Shown: positions 1-8,401, counted from the stretch's first letter. The stretch is DNA of 39,499 nucleotides from Microvirga sp. 3-52 (GCF_018383585.1 NZ_JAHAMK010000017.1:1-39499), one strand, 5' to 3'. Notes: a model not told the origin generated them from the sequence alone. Numbers and translations: made by a program.

Positions 1-177
1 TACAGTCCGGATTTGAACCCGATTGAGCAGGTCTTCTCACAGATCAAAGCACATTTGCGCAAAGCCGAAGCCCGGACCGTCGAGGCGCTCTGGCGGGCCA
101 TCGGCGACATCTGTGATCTCGTCGAGCCCGAGGCATGCCGTAACTACTTCACCGCAGCCGGATACGGATTCGTCTGA
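1..177 (+). mobile_element. IS630-family transposase, C-terminal part (cut by window edge)
   Basis: Frame 1 is open from the first base to a TGA at 175-177. It encodes 58 residues beginning [20 protein letters not shown] and ending AAGYGFV. The stretch [13 protein letters not shown] is the conserved end of the DDE transposase of the IS630/Tc1-mariner group, and the E in NPIEQ is the last catalytic acid. The 5' part lies outside the window, so completeness cannot be judged. The end of the element lies a few bases after the stop codon and overlaps the end of the minus-strand open frame beginning at 1264, which suggests that it inserted into that gene. Two diverged relics of the same kind of C-terminus occur at 10853-10969 and 11499-11579. 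Confidence 0.9.
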
Positions 178-1264
178 ATGACCGGTGCTCTAAAATTTCG
201 TCAAGAATAGCTTCGTCGTAGTCATGAACGCCAAGCCACCTTGAGATTGAGTTCCAGCGACTGATCTCGTCATGATGGGCGTAGATCAAGACGCCGGAAG
301 CTCTCAGCTTTTGAAGTATCGCTCGTCGGGTAGCGGAGGTCAGGCGGGCATTTCGCGGCCCGTAAATTCTATCGAAGCAGGCCCAGCGGCCCTCACTCAA
401 CGCGGTAAGCTCAATGATTGCCGGGGATGGCTGATACTCCACATAGCATGTGCGCCCCAGCGCAACTTCCCCAAACCGACTCCGGAGGCAATTGCGATAC
501 TCCAGGGCCTTGGCGCGGATTATCTCTGATGAGGTGAGAGGGACGAAAGCCTTATCAAGTTCCGGCAGGGTCACAGGGAAAATTTGTGCTCGTCTGACCT
601 GATTTTGTAACCAGATATGCAGATTGGATTCGGGTTGGAGGGACGTGATCGAGGTGACGAGGTCTTCAGTGGTCATCTGCGGCGATAGATGTTCGACCAA
701 CCTAACAGCAGTCGAGAAATTGACTACATCATTAGGATCGAGGTGCTCGACCAATTCCTTCAGAATGAAAGGCTCCTCAAGCCGCAAGAGCGTGGTCAGG
801 TAGGCTGACGTGAGCCTCGGCAGTTGCGCCAGGACCTTCGCCCTCGTGAGATGCTCAGGCTCCGTCATCACAATTATCAATTCTCGATAGGATGCTCGTG
901 GCAATGGATCGTCTCCGAGACGCTTAAGGGCTCCGAGCAGGCCATCCACGGGTCCGTAAGCTGCGTGGAGTAGATCGCGGACACGACGGCATGCACCAAG
1001 GGCGTGACTGATCACCTGAAGCGGATTCCCATCCGGGCGACACCCCTCCAGGTTCATACTGCGGAGGTTTGCCGCCATTGCCTCTGGTGGGACCCAATCG
1101 AGAGAGGCAAACACCAGGAACATGGTTTGGCGACGTAGCGAACTCGCCGATAAGGCAGTGCGAAGCATGCCAGCCGAAGTTCTATCAGCCTGAGCTATGG
1201 CTTCGAGTGCCCAGCCCTCGAAAGGACGAAGCCCAGGCAGTTGCTTCGCTCGACCAATCTCCAC
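149..1264 (-). CDS. Unknown protein, 3' end replaced by IS630 sequence
   Basis: 371 residues with a GTG start at 1264, preceded by an AGAGGTGA ribosome binding site. I do not recognise the family. The protein looks mostly helical and soluble, with no signal peptide. Around residues 255-295 is the pattern [18 protein letters not shown] followed by an aliphatic strand, a W and GPRN. This vaguely resembles the C-terminal part of PcfJ-like proteins (an HCVG/NCL-type motif followed by strands), but the match is weak. The last residues ([11 protein letters not shown]) are rich in Arg and lie antisense to the end of the transposase at 1-177, so the natural C-terminus is probably lost. It is transcribed away from the small plus-strand gene at 1469. 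Confidence 0.6.
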   Translation of the reverse strand: MEIGRAKQLPGLRPFEGWALEAIAQADRTSAGMLRTALSASSLRRQTMFLVFASLDWVPPEAMAANLRSMNLEGCRPDGNPLQVISHALGACRRVRDLLHAAYGPVDGLLGALKRLGDDPLPRASYRELIIVMTEPEHLTRAKVLAQLPRLTSAYLTTLLRLEEPFILKELVEHLDPNDVVNFSTAVRLVEHLSPQMTTEDLVTSITSLQPESNLHIWLQNQVRRAQIFPVTLPELDKAFVPLTSSEIIRAKALEYRNCLRSRFGEVALGRTCYVEYQPSPAIIELTALSEGRWACFDRIYGPRNARLTSATRRAILQKLRASGVLIYAHHDEISRWNSISRWLGVHDYDEAILDEILEHRSFRRIRIRLR

Positions 1265-1468
1265 GCGTCACCTCTTAGCTGACTTAAGATAGAAAGGCTC
1301 TCACGGGACTGGAAACGCGCAACCAATATCGTGCTGCTTGCTGAAGCGGCTCTGCCGGTGCCGTCCCCCACCGTCATCGAGGACGCCCACCTTGACAGGT
1401 CAGCGGACTTCTCCTGGAACCGCAGCTATCTTGTTCCTATTATGTTCTCGGCTGGACAGGAGAGGAGC

Positions 1469-1774
1469 ATGGTAGAACGGCTCTCCGAGTACCCGTGGGT
1501 CGTCGTGAGGATTCGGTGCAAACTCTGTAACAGGCGCGGTGAATACCGTCTCGCCCGCCTCGCGGCCAAGTATGGCTCGGAGATTCCTCTCGACGAGCTT
1601 CTCGACAAGGTGGCGCATGACTGTCCTTGGAGAGGATGTCCTCGGGACCGGCGAGCCCGAACGGATGCCCCACACTGTGGAGCCTACTTCTTGGATTGGG
1701 ACCGTCCACCAAAGCCCCCTGATCTCCCGCCGTCGAAGCGAAAGCTCCAGGTGATCAGGGGCGGGAAACCATAA
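1469..1774 (+). CDS. Small CxxC-containing hypothetical protein
   Basis: 101 residues starting MVERLSEYPWVVVRIRCKLC. I chose the ATG at 1469 because AGGAGAGG lies 3-10 bases upstream and similarity to a coding pattern begins there. The open frame itself extends back to 1331. A CKLCNRRGEYRLARLAAKYG segment comes first, followed by DCPWRGCP and then a Cys in DAPHCGAYFLDW. The four to six cysteines suggest a small zinc-binding fold. The C-terminus is Pro/Lys-rich (PPKPPDLPPSKRK). Short proteins with this CKLCxRRGxYRLARLAxKYG pattern are common in Rhizobiales, but I know no function. It stands alone between two minus-strand genes. Confidence 0.7.
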   Translation: MVERLSEYPWVVVRIRCKLCNRRGEYRLARLAAKYGSEIPLDELLDKVAHDCPWRGCPRDRRARTDAPHCGAYFLDWDRPPKPPDLPPSKRKLQVIRGGKP

Positions 1775-1905
1775 GCCGAGCAATACCGCCTCTCTACGAA
1801 ATGCCCGCTTGCAGGAAATGCCAAAGCTTCGATACTACCTTTCCAAACTTGGCAATGGAGGAGGTGGTGCCCAAGTTGGCGGATGCAGAGGTTAGCCCGA
1901 ACTAC

Positions 1906-3051
1906 CTATCTCTTCTTTTCGTCGGGCCTTGGAAACTTAGCGATACGGGTCTCGATGCGAGGTTCAGCGGTTCGTCCGTCTGGAGTTCTCAATGAGGTGT
2001 AAACGTATCCCCTAAATGGGCCATTGCGGCTGAGGTGAGGTATTGTGAAAACGTGAGGCCCCTTGAAGATGTCGTCTCCGTCCTCGTCGATGTCCAGGAC
2101 AGCTTCAAACGGAAGCACAATACAGACTTCGTACCAGCCACGCTCCTCTGGTTCGAGTTCGAACCAGATGCCTTTAGGCTCTTGCTGCTGTTGGTGGCGC
2201 TCATCAAAGCCTTCACTCCACGGATCGGAATGCGGCCCTGGTCGAGCATCATTGTATGTCTCGGCATAATCCCATTGTTCCCCATCGGGGCTGATGTATG
2301 CCATGTGTCTTCGCTTAAGTAGGCGAATGCCGTCATGACAGACTCCTTCTACTGTCATCACTTGCCACCGACCTCGATCAAATAGGTCAAGCTCCTTGTT
2401 ACTATCGTATTCCGGATAACGTTCATCTGAAGCGTCGCGGATAAGAACATGAGCATGTTTGTGGAATGTGCGCTGAGCCTTCCGCTTGATTGCAAGGCGG
2501 GCTCGCAAATCGGATTTTAATGTCCGCTGTCTCGCTTGTAGGGAGATTCCGAAGTAGGCGAACAGGAGATGATCGTTCTTGGGTTGGAAGAGTAGGTCCT
2601 CAATCTCTCCTCGCCCCCATAGATAAGCTTCTGAAAAGCCAAGTTCGCGGGTGATATTCCGAAAGGTGTTTCGGGTTTTCAGTGAAAAATCACAGGCGGC
2701 AACAAAGACAATTCCCCATGCGCCCTGAATCGATTCGTTCGGAAGCTCTCTCAGGTACTTTTCGATCTTTGCTGGCGTTAGCGCCTTCTCGCGTTTGCAT
2801 TGGATCATCCAAAGGCGGTCAGAACGTCCGGTAAGGTCACGTTCGTCCGCCTCACCTGTGTCTTCCTGATCTGCGAATTCGACGATCTCGTATGCTCTGG
2901 CATCGAAACCTTCATCGGCTCCGGATCGGCCAGTCGCCTCCAGTTGCCGCCATATGCGGAAGTCGTAGAGAAGTTGACGTGCGAGGTCTTCGAACCGGTG
3001 GGGTTCGAGGTCTTCGAGATGCAGCGGTCCAATAGTGCGTGTTGTTGCCAC
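1906..3051 (-). CDS. Mrr-like PD-(D/E)XK nuclease domain protein
   Basis: 381 residues with a GTG start. The N-terminal part (residues 10-35) reads HLEDLEPHRFEDLARQLLYD, the usual opening helix of Mrr-type restriction endonuclease domains. It is followed by GRSGADEGFDARA (Asp about 50) and, after an acidic insertion, WMIQCKREK (Gln84, Lys86). Together these give the D...QxK arrangement of a PD-(D/E)XK active site. A helix with KIEKYLRELPNES and a strand WGIVFVAACDFS complete the fold to about residue 125. The C-terminal 220 residues are not recognised and may bind a partner or DNA. The likely role is cleavage of modified or foreign DNA. It sits alone, downstream of a truncated NYN fragment, with no methylase beside it. 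Confidence 0.7.
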   Translation of the reverse strand: MATTRTIGPLHLEDLEPHRFEDLARQLLYDFRIWRQLEATGRSGADEGFDARAYEIVEFADQEDTGEADERDLTGRSDRLWMIQCKREKALTPAKIEKYLRELPNESIQGAWGIVFVAACDFSLKTRNTFRNITRELGFSEAYLWGRGEIEDLLFQPKNDHLLFAYFGISLQARQRTLKSDLRARLAIKRKAQRTFHKHAHVLIRDASDERYPEYDSNKELDLFDRGRWQVMTVEGVCHDGIRLLKRRHMAYISPDGEQWDYAETYNDARPGPHSDPWSEGFDERHQQQQEPKGIWFELEPEERGWYEVCIVLPFEAVLDIDEDGDDIFKGPHVFTIPHLSRNGPFRGYVYTSLRTPDGRTAEPRIETRIAKFPRPDEKKR

Positions 3052-3100
3052 GGTTGTTCGGTCTTCCGTGAGTTAGGAGCGGTGTGTGTGTTGGCGGCAC

Positions 3101-3247
3101 TTAGTGTGTCGCTGGCCGTAGATAGATTCGGCGGACACTGGCTTCGCCGATCTTGGCGATCTCCTCGAAAGGACCATCAGCGATCCTTGGGGAGGCATTG
3201 TCAGCATCGATCAGGACGGCAAGACGAGCCGAGCGGGGTTCTGGCAT
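3101..3247 (-). pseudogene. Truncated NYN (PIN-like) domain protein, N-terminal 48 residues
   Basis: A 48-codon frame starts with ATG at 3247 (MPEPRSARLAVLIDADNASP) and continues through FEEIAKIGEASVRRIY. This is the N-terminus of LabA/DUF88-like NYN-domain proteins, where the first catalytic Asp lies in the VLIDADNA strand. In intact relatives VRRIY is followed by GDFS and some 200 more residues, including an OST-HTH domain. Here the frame leaves the family after RRIY, reads LRPATH and stops. Neither flank shows the missing part, so this is a deletion remnant or a very short derived protein. It is 50 bases upstream of the nuclease gene on the same strand, so the deletion may have joined the two. 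Confidence 0.7.
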
Positions 3248-3439
3248 TGATAGGCTACTCGGCGGATTTCAGAGGAAACTTGCTGGATCATAACTGAGGA
3301 GACCGTGTACGACGAAGTTCCGGGGCACACTATTTCACTGACAATCCCTGCCCGTACACAGGAATCCAGGGCCTATACGATCTTCTCAGAGAACAGCCTG
3401 GAGTGGCGGCGGTCTATCGGCGAGACGACGTGCTGCGGT

Positions 3440-3673
3440 TCAGTGCTCGTCATCATCCGGCAAGAACTCTGGCTCCAAAATTCCCCGAGCGCGCGGGCCA
3501 GCCTGCCGTTCCAACCCCTCAACCTGCCGAAGAAGCTGTGTCGTGAGTGTCGCTTCGCGCCGGAAGCCATCATCTCCGGGATCGCTGCCCAGGCGCAGTT
3601 GCATATCACGGACTCTTGCTTCGAGGGCGCGTCTAAGAACGCCTAATTGCTCTTTGGTCAGTTCGAGCAACAT
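3440..3673 (-). CDS. Small helical hypothetical protein
   Basis: 77 residues, ATG at 3673 with AGGA about ten bases upstream. The sequence (LELTKEQLGVLRRALEARVR, then LRREVEGLERQ-like repeats) is predicted as two long amphipathic helices ending in an acidic tail (LPDDDEH). It has no recognised domain. It begins only 14 bases after the position where the frame of the CobB gene would end if its premature stop were read through, so it is probably the second gene of the same transcript. The coding pattern is good, with third-position GC enrichment and no rare-codon runs. The function is unknown. Confidence 0.6.
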   Translation of the reverse strand: MLLELTKEQLGVLRRALEARVRDMQLRLGSDPGDDGFRREATLTTQLLRQVEGLERQAGPRARGILEPEFLPDDDEH

Positions 3674-3753
3674 TGTGACGATTCCTGCTATGGGCTTACC
3701 TGCCCTGAAATCACTCTCTCGACCCAGGCAGGAACTGTTTGTGTCGCAGGTCC

Positions 3754-4398
3754 TTAATACGTCTCATCAAAGAGACGAGCATTGTCTGAGGGCTCAAGAT
3801 TGATCTCACAGGTGCGTATCCCAAGCTCCTTGGCCTGCTCCACGAACCCTGCGGCGGGATAGACCGACCCGGAGGTGCCAATGGAGACGAACAGATCGGC
3901 CTGAGCTAACACGTCATCAATAGCATCCATGTGGAGCGGAACCTCACCGAACCAGACAACATCCGGTCGCAAGGTCCCGGTCTCTCCACAGTGCGGACAG
4001 GCGTGGTTCACGCTCAGGTCCTCATGCCAAGGCGTCACCGAAGTGCAGGCTGTACAGCGCGCCTTCAGAAGCTCGCCATGCATATGGATGACATGTTGTG
4101 CCCCTGCGCGCTCATGCAGATCGTCGATGTTCTGAGTCACCAGGAAAAGCCTCCCGTGCCCAGCCAACCCTTCTTCGAGACGGGCAAGCGCCCGATGGGC
4201 TTCGTTCGGTTCAGCCGCGAGTAGGTTCTGGCGGCGCATGTTGTAGAACGCATGAACGTCATCGGGACTGCGCGCGAAGGCACTTGGAGTGGCGAGCTTC
4301 ATCGGATCGAACTTGGACCAAATTCCACCCTTGTCTCGGAAGGTACCAAGGCCGCTTTCGGCTGACAGGCCAGCCCCAGTCAGGATGAAGATGTTCAT
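3754..4398 (-). CDS. cobB: NAD-dependent protein deacylase, CobB/sirtuin type, prematurely stopped
   Basis: 214 residues, ATG at 4398 with a strong GGAGGAG site. Sirtuins remove acyl groups from lysine using NAD. The visible motifs are GAGLSAESG (8-16) and FRDKGGIW for NAD binding, Y52 and R55 of the YxxR pair that marks deacylases able to take succinyl or malonyl groups, TQNIDDLH (88-95), the catalytic His in HMHGE (107), and zinc cysteines C115, C118, C134 and C137. GTSGSVYPAAG and the final EINLEP loop are also present. The frame ends at a TAA (3754-3756) after LFDETY. Reading on in the same frame gives GPATQTVPAWVERVISGQ and a TAG at 3688-3690, which is the usual C-terminal helix of the family. 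One base change at what is normally a sense codon has therefore removed about 22 residues. The core is intact and activity is possible. Confidence 0.9.
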   Translation of the reverse strand: MNIFILTGAGLSAESGLGTFRDKGGIWSKFDPMKLATPSAFARSPDDVHAFYNMRRQNLLAAEPNEAHRALARLEEGLAGHGRLFLVTQNIDDLHERAGAQHVIHMHGELLKARCTACTSVTPWHEDLSVNHACPHCGETGTLRPDVVWFGEVPLHMDAIDDVLAQADLFVSIGTSGSVYPAAGFVEQAKELGIRTCEINLEPSDNARLFDETY

Positions 4399-4467
4399 GG
4401 CTCCTCCTACGATTTAGGCGGGCCGACCATACTGCATTTTTCACCTGATTGACCGGGGCTTCGGAGT

Positions 4468-4914
4468 TCAGGCTGCGCGGATCAACTCACGGCGCATCAC
4501 AAAGGTGCTGTGGGTCTCGTGAACGACCTTGAAGCCATGGTGCTCGTAAAACCGATAGGAAGGGTTGTTTTTCAGCACGAACAGCGCCATCGACTTTGCC
4601 GCCTCACGCTGCTTCTCCAGCAGCAGTCGCATGGCTCGTGAGCCAATGCCACGCCGTTGATGTGAGTGCGCGATATAAAGTTGCTTTAGGAAGACCTCGT
4701 CGCCAGTCCGCCGAAACTCCACCCAGCCAATTTCCTGGCCATCGAGAGTTATGATCCGGGTATCGGTAGGACGCCACAGACTGGCGAACTCAGCCTCCTG
4801 ATCAGTCTCGATCCACTCTATCCAGGCACTTGCAAGAGGTCTGATCGCTTCGATGTAGAGTTCAAGAGCAAAGACATAGTCATCCGAACAAGCCGGTCGT
4901 AGCTCGATAGTCAT
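4468..4914 (-). CDS. GNAT-family N-acetyltransferase
   Basis: 148 residues from the ATG at 4914 (MTIELRPACSDDYVFALELY). A longer frame back to 4989 exists, but its first 25 residues do not fit the family. The fold runs from a first strand (ELRPACSDD) through WVEFRRTGDEVFLKQLYIA, the beta4-beta5 core, to the acetyl-CoA pyrophosphate loop HQRRGIGSRAMRLLL (Q/RxxGxG/A) and FVLKNNPSYRFYEHHGFKVV, the typical N-x-x-A/S-x-x-FYEKxGF motif. GNAT enzymes transfer an acetyl group from acetyl-CoA to an amine. The substrate cannot be told. Its position next to a sirtuin deacylase invites the idea of an acylation/deacylation pair, but the genes are 70 bases apart and no shared regulation is visible. Confidence 0.85.
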   Translation of the reverse strand: MTIELRPACSDDYVFALELYIEAIRPLASAWIEWIETDQEAEFASLWRPTDTRIITLDGQEIGWVEFRRTGDEVFLKQLYIAHSHQRRGIGSRAMRLLLEKQREAAKSMALFVLKNNPSYRFYEHHGFKVVHETHSTFVMRRELIRAA

Positions 4915-5019
4915 AGGACTGTCAGTGAACAGAAACGAGGTAAGGTAGTGCTCCAAACGTAGATCGCTTGTTACTAATGGCCCACACACCTGATCAAGGG
5001 ATTGGATGCCGAGAGGATG

Positions 5020-5385
5020 TCAGCTTACAAGGCGGGCGATCAGAACAACCACAATCGCTCCTATCATTGCAGTGACAATCCGGCTGGCGGTCTGATTACG
5101 AATGCCCAGATCAATTCCGAAGCGCTCAAGAAGAAAGCCGCCAACGAGTGATCCAGCAAGTCCGGTGACCACGTAATGAAGAAGGCCAGAGCCGCCAACA
5201 AGCCAGCTTGCCAGCCAACCTGCCACGATCCCGATTCCAACCTGGGCCGCGATAGCTCGTTTGTCCAATGCGTTAAGTGCCTCCCGGTCCACACTGATGC
5301 GGAACGGAAGCCGAGTTCCGGTGGGCTCAGATGCTTTGTGCGCACCTCGCCTTTGGCCTGGATTGCTCTTGGATGTTTTCGCCAT
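5020..5385 (-). CDS. GlsB/YeaQ/YmgE-like small membrane protein
   Basis: 121 residues, ATG at 5385. A basic, probably cytoplasmic N-terminus (MAKTSKSNPGQRRGAHK) of about 45 residues precedes three glycine-rich hydrophobic segments: VGIGIVAGWLASWLVGGSGL, HYVVTGLAGSLVGGFLLERF and a final IVTAMIGAIVVVLIARLVS. The pattern G-x-x-AGWLA...G-GLL...GxxGxxVGGFL is that of the transglycosylase-associated protein family, which is often stress-induced in enterobacteria and whose molecular role is unclear. The N-terminal extension is longer than the usual 80-90 residue members. It is on the same strand as the acetyltransferase and the coiled-coil gene, with about 80-100 base gaps. Confidence 0.75.
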   Translation of the reverse strand: MAKTSKSNPGQRRGAHKASEPTGTRLPFRISVDREALNALDKRAIAAQVGIGIVAGWLASWLVGGSGLLHYVVTGLAGSLVGGFLLERFGIDLGIRNQTASRIVTAMIGAIVVVLIARLVS

Positions 5386-5465
5386 GCGCTCGATATGGAT
5401 GTTCGTGGAGCAACTATCCAGGAGCTACGCCGGGAGAACCGTAGACCGGCCTGCCTCGCCGACTA

Positions 5466-5858
5466 TTAGGACAGCAAGGGCTGTGGTGCTCCCCGGAGGA
5501 CTGCCCCTGTGGCCCTATTGCTCGGCGACTGGACCTTTGTTCCTGCCTTCAATCTCGCGTTCTCAACCCGGAGCGCCTCAAGGTTCTCGACCTGCTCCCG
5601 GTTGACACGGATCAATTCCCTGATCTCACCCTTTAGATCAGTAATCTCAGCTTTGAGTTCCTCACGCTCGGCAGCAAGGCCATCCTCGTGTTTGGCCTGA
5701 GCTTGGAACTCACGAATCTGCTGCTTCTGATCCGCGACCTTCTCTTGAAGCTTCCTGATCTGCTGCTCAGCTTTTGCGAGCAACCGCTGCATGTCCTTGG
5801 CTTGTTGCTCGGGCTCACTCGGCGTGACGAGTTTTCGGTCTGATCCGGTGCGAATCAT
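5466..5858 (-). CDS. Coiled-coil protein under a LexA box
   Basis: 130 residues, ATG at 5858. Residues 15-105 form one long predicted coiled coil (AKDMQRLLAKAEQQIRKLQE, then repeated K/Q/E heptads with L or I at a and d positions). The last 20 residues are unstructured and rich in Pro, Arg and Ser. It has no enzymatic motif, signal peptide or membrane segment. The upstream region has a perfect alphaproteobacterial LexA site at 5894-5908, 36 bases before the start codon, so induction by DNA damage is likely. The divergent neighbour 230 bases away is a RecD2-type helicase. The name of the family is unknown to me. Coil proteins of this size could be structural or could bind a nucleic-acid enzyme. 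Confidence 0.65.
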   Translation of the reverse strand: MIRTGSDRKLVTPSEPEQQAKDMQRLLAKAEQQIRKLQEKVADQKQQIREFQAQAKHEDGLAAEREELKAEITDLKGEIRELIRVNREQVENLEALRVENARLKAGTKVQSPSNRATGAVLRGAPQPLLS

Positions 5859-5893
5859 GGTCTGGTGGCCTCTCTTGATCTATGCCTCGAAAA

Positions 5894-5923
5894 GAACAAA
5901 CATAGAACATAGGTCAGGGTCAA
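5894..5923 (-). promoter_or_regulatory. LexA (SOS) box and putative -35 element
   Basis: Read on the minus strand, 5908-5894 is GTTCTATGTTTGTTC, an exact match to the alphaproteobacterial SOS box GTTC-N7-GTTC. A TTGACC at 5923-5918 is placed as a -35 element, and a 17-base spacer puts the -10 (TTTGTT, 5900-5895) inside the box, so LexA would block the polymerase directly. The box serves the coiled-coil gene starting at 5858. It is about 185 bases from recD2 on the other strand and could affect that gene too. A second inverted repeat, AGGTCAG-N14-CTGACCT, lies just beside it at 5911-5938. Confidence 0.75.
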
Positions 5924-6091
5924 GTCACGTTCTGACCTCCTGCCGTTCCCTTGAAGCTTGCTGAGGGCCGACCGCGATCCCGGTACCGGTAGTCTTCGGC
6001 GAAGTGACCGGGAGCGAAGGAGCGCCACCTCGTCAGCAATGCAATCCCGCGATAGAGTCAAAGAGGCTGGGAATTCGACCCAGCAGGCACC

Positions 6092-8290
6092 ATGAACCAG
6101 ATGTTCCGACCCGCACAGGCTGAACAGAAACCTGCCTTGGAAACCCTCGCGGGCTCGGTCGAGCGCGTCACCTTCCACAATGCCGAGAACGGCTTTGCTG
6201 TTCTGAAGGTCCATGCCCGTGGCAAGCGTGACCTTGTGACAGTAGTCGGCCATACCCCCAGTGTATCGGCAGGCGAATGGATCACTGCGAGTGGGCTCTG
6301 GATCAGCGACCGAACCCACGGGCCTCAGTTCAAGGCCGAGGTACTCAAGACCACCCCGCCGACCGGAGCAGAGGGGATCGAGAAGTATCTTGCCTCAGGC
6401 CAGATGCGCGGCATCGGACCGGCCATGGCCAAGCGCATCGTCGCTGCCTTTGGGGTGGACACCTTCGAGATCATTGAGGCCCAGCCCGAGCGTCTGACCG
6501 AGGTTTCTGGAATTGGCCCTATGAGAGCCTCCCGGATCGTCTCAGGTTGGGCCGAGCAGAAGGCGGTGCGGGAGATCATGATCTTCCTGCATGCCCATGG
6601 CGTTGGGACAGCGCGAGCGGTGCGTATCTTCAAGACCTATGGCTATGAGTCCATTCAGGTCATGACCGAGGACCCGTACCGGCTGGCCAAGGACGTGCGC
6701 GGGATTGGCTTCAAGACGGCGGATGCCATTGCGGTCAAGCTCGGCATGGAGAAGACTGCCCCGCAGCGTATTCGCGCCGGTATCTCGTTCGCGCTCCAGA
6801 CTGCCACCGACGAGGGTCACTGTGCTCTGCCCGTCGAGGCGCTCACCCGCTTGGCCGAGCAGTTACTGGAGGTTGATGGGCAACTGATCCGCACGGCCAT
6901 CGTAGAAGAGTTAGCCAAAGGAGAGATCATCTCTGACACCATCGGTGACGAGACCTGTCTCTTTCTCAAGGGTCTGCATCTGTCCGAGCAAGCCATTGCG
7001 TCACGGCTGATGGAACGAGCGTCTGGCCCACCGCCATGGCCAGAGATCGACATCGACAAGGCCATTCCATGGGTCGAGAGCCGCACGGGCAAAACCCTGG
7101 CGACCTCGCAGCGCGAGGCTCTGAAGCTGGTGCTCGGCTCGAAAGTGGCCGTGGTGACCGGTGGCCCTGGTGTCGGCAAGACAACCCTGCTCGACACGAT
7201 CCTACGCCTTCTGGTCGCCAAAGGCGTTCGGGTGGCACTGGCCGCTCCGACAGGACGGGCGGCTAAGCGCATGACCGAGCAGACCGGGATCGAGGCCAAG
7301 ACGATCCACCGCCTGCTGGAGATTGATCCGAAGCATGGTGGCTTCTCCCGCACGGAGGAGAACCCGCTCGACTGCGATCTGCTGGTGGTGGACGAGACCA
7401 GCATGGTCGATGTGCCGCTGATGAATGCGCTGACCAAGGCCATTCCCGCGCAAGCTGGCCTGCTGCTGGTGGGAGATGTGGATCAGTTGCCCTCAGTCGG
7501 CTCGGGACAGGTGCTGGCTGACATCATCGCCTCCGAACGTGTTCCTGTCGCTCGGCTGACAGAGGTCTTTCGTCAGGCGGCGGAAAGCCGGATCGTGGTC
7601 AATGCCCACCGGATCAACAAGGGCCAGATGCCTGAGCCACCGAAGGCAGGGGAAGAGAGCGACTTCTACTTTGTGGAAATCAACGATCCCGAGGAGGGTG
7701 TGCCGAAGATCATCCAGATGATCAAGGAGCGTATGCCGCGCCGGTTCGGGCTTGATCCGATGAAGGATGTTCAGGTGCTCTGCCCGATGAACCGAGGGTT
7801 GCTCGGCGCTCGCAACCTGAACATCCAGCTTCAGGAGGTGCTCAATCCCAATCCGCCCACCAAAGTGGAGAGGTTTGGCTGGCGCTTCTCGCCGGGAGAT
7901 CGGGTCATGGAGACCCAGAACGACTATGATAGGGAGGTGTTCAACGGTGACCTCGGCATGGTGGTTCGGATCGATGACGAGGAAGGAGCATTGATTGCCT
8001 CGTTCGATGGACGGGAGGTTTCCTACCCGTTCGGTGAACTCGATACACTGGTGCCTGCCTATGCGACGACCATTCATAAGTCGCAGGGCTCGGAATATCC
8101 TGCTGTAATCATCCCGGTCGTGACGCAGCATTTCACGATGCTGGCCCGCAACCTGCTCTACACGGGGGTCACCCGTGGCAAGCGGCTGGTCGTGCTGGTG
8201 GGGCAGAAGAAAGCTATTGGGATTGCGGTCAGGGGCGGGCAGATGAAGAGGCGCTGGACGAAACTGCGGGAATGGCTCGCCGTAGCCTGA
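6092..8290 (+). CDS. recD2: RecD2-like SF1B DNA helicase
   Basis: 732 residues, the usual length of RecD2. RecD2 is a 5'-3' DNA helicase that works without RecBC and is linked to repair and replication-fork processing. Residues 15-90 form the N-terminal OB-like domain (LAGSVERVTFHNAENGFAVL). Tandem helix-hairpin-helix motifs follow (MRGIGPAMAKRI, VSGIGPMRASRI, VRGIGFKTADAI; about 107-215). The helicase core shows Walker A GGPGVGKTT (about 355-363), motif Ia APTGRAAKRM, Walker B LLVVDETSMVD (about 430), GDVDQLPSVGSGQVL (motif III), EVFRQ (motif IV) and YATTIHKSQGSEYP (motifs V-VI, about 655). All motifs are intact. The ATG at 6092 has only a weak ribosome binding site. It is divergent from a LexA-boxed gene, which fits a DNA-damage context. 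Confidence 0.92.
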   Translation: MNQMFRPAQAEQKPALETLAGSVERVTFHNAENGFAVLKVHARGKRDLVTVVGHTPSVSAGEWITASGLWISDRTHGPQFKAEVLKTTPPTGAEGIEKYLASGQMRGIGPAMAKRIVAAFGVDTFEIIEAQPERLTEVSGIGPMRASRIVSGWAEQKAVREIMIFLHAHGVGTARAVRIFKTYGYESIQVMTEDPYRLAKDVRGIGFKTADAIAVKLGMEKTAPQRIRAGISFALQTATDEGHCALPVEALTRLAEQLLEVDGQLIRTAIVEELAKGEIISDTIGDETCLFLKGLHLSEQAIASRLMERASGPPPWPEIDIDKAIPWVESRTGKTLATSQREALKLVLGSKVAVVTGGPGVGKTTLLDTILRLLVAKGVRVALAAPTGRAAKRMTEQTGIEAKTIHRLLEIDPKHGGFSRTEENPLDCDLLVVDETSMVDVPLMNALTKAIPAQAGLLLVGDVDQLPSVGSGQVLADIIASERVPVARLTEVFRQAAESRIVVNAHRINKGQMPEPPKAGEESDFYFVEINDPEEGVPKIIQMIKERMPRRFGLDPMKDVQVLCPMNRGLLGARNLNIQLQEVLNPNPPTKVERFGWRFSPGDRVMETQNDYDREVFNGDLGMVVRIDDEEGALIASFDGREVSYPFGELDTLVPAYATTIHKSQGSEYPAVIIPVVTQHFTMLARNLLYTGVTRGKRLVVLVGQKKAIGIAVRGGQMKRRWTKLREWLAVA

Positions 8291-8401
8291 AAGGCCAAAA
8301 CGAGCGCGTTCTGAATCGGGAGGCTAATCACATATCCGAAGCTCATTGACCGCTGCGGCAAGGTCTTCCTGCTTACGCCTCCAGTGGCACATGCCGCACT
8401 A

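Noticed and set aside
1801..1995. A 64-codon plus-strand frame with MPACRKCQSF at the start
   Set aside because: It overlaps the end of the nuclease gene in antisense and has no ribosome binding site. Only the CxxC start looked protein-like.
5855..6319. A 154-codon minus-strand frame upstream of and overlapping recD2
   Set aside because: It covers the start of the helicase in antisense and has no recognisable motif. It would also run through the LexA box.
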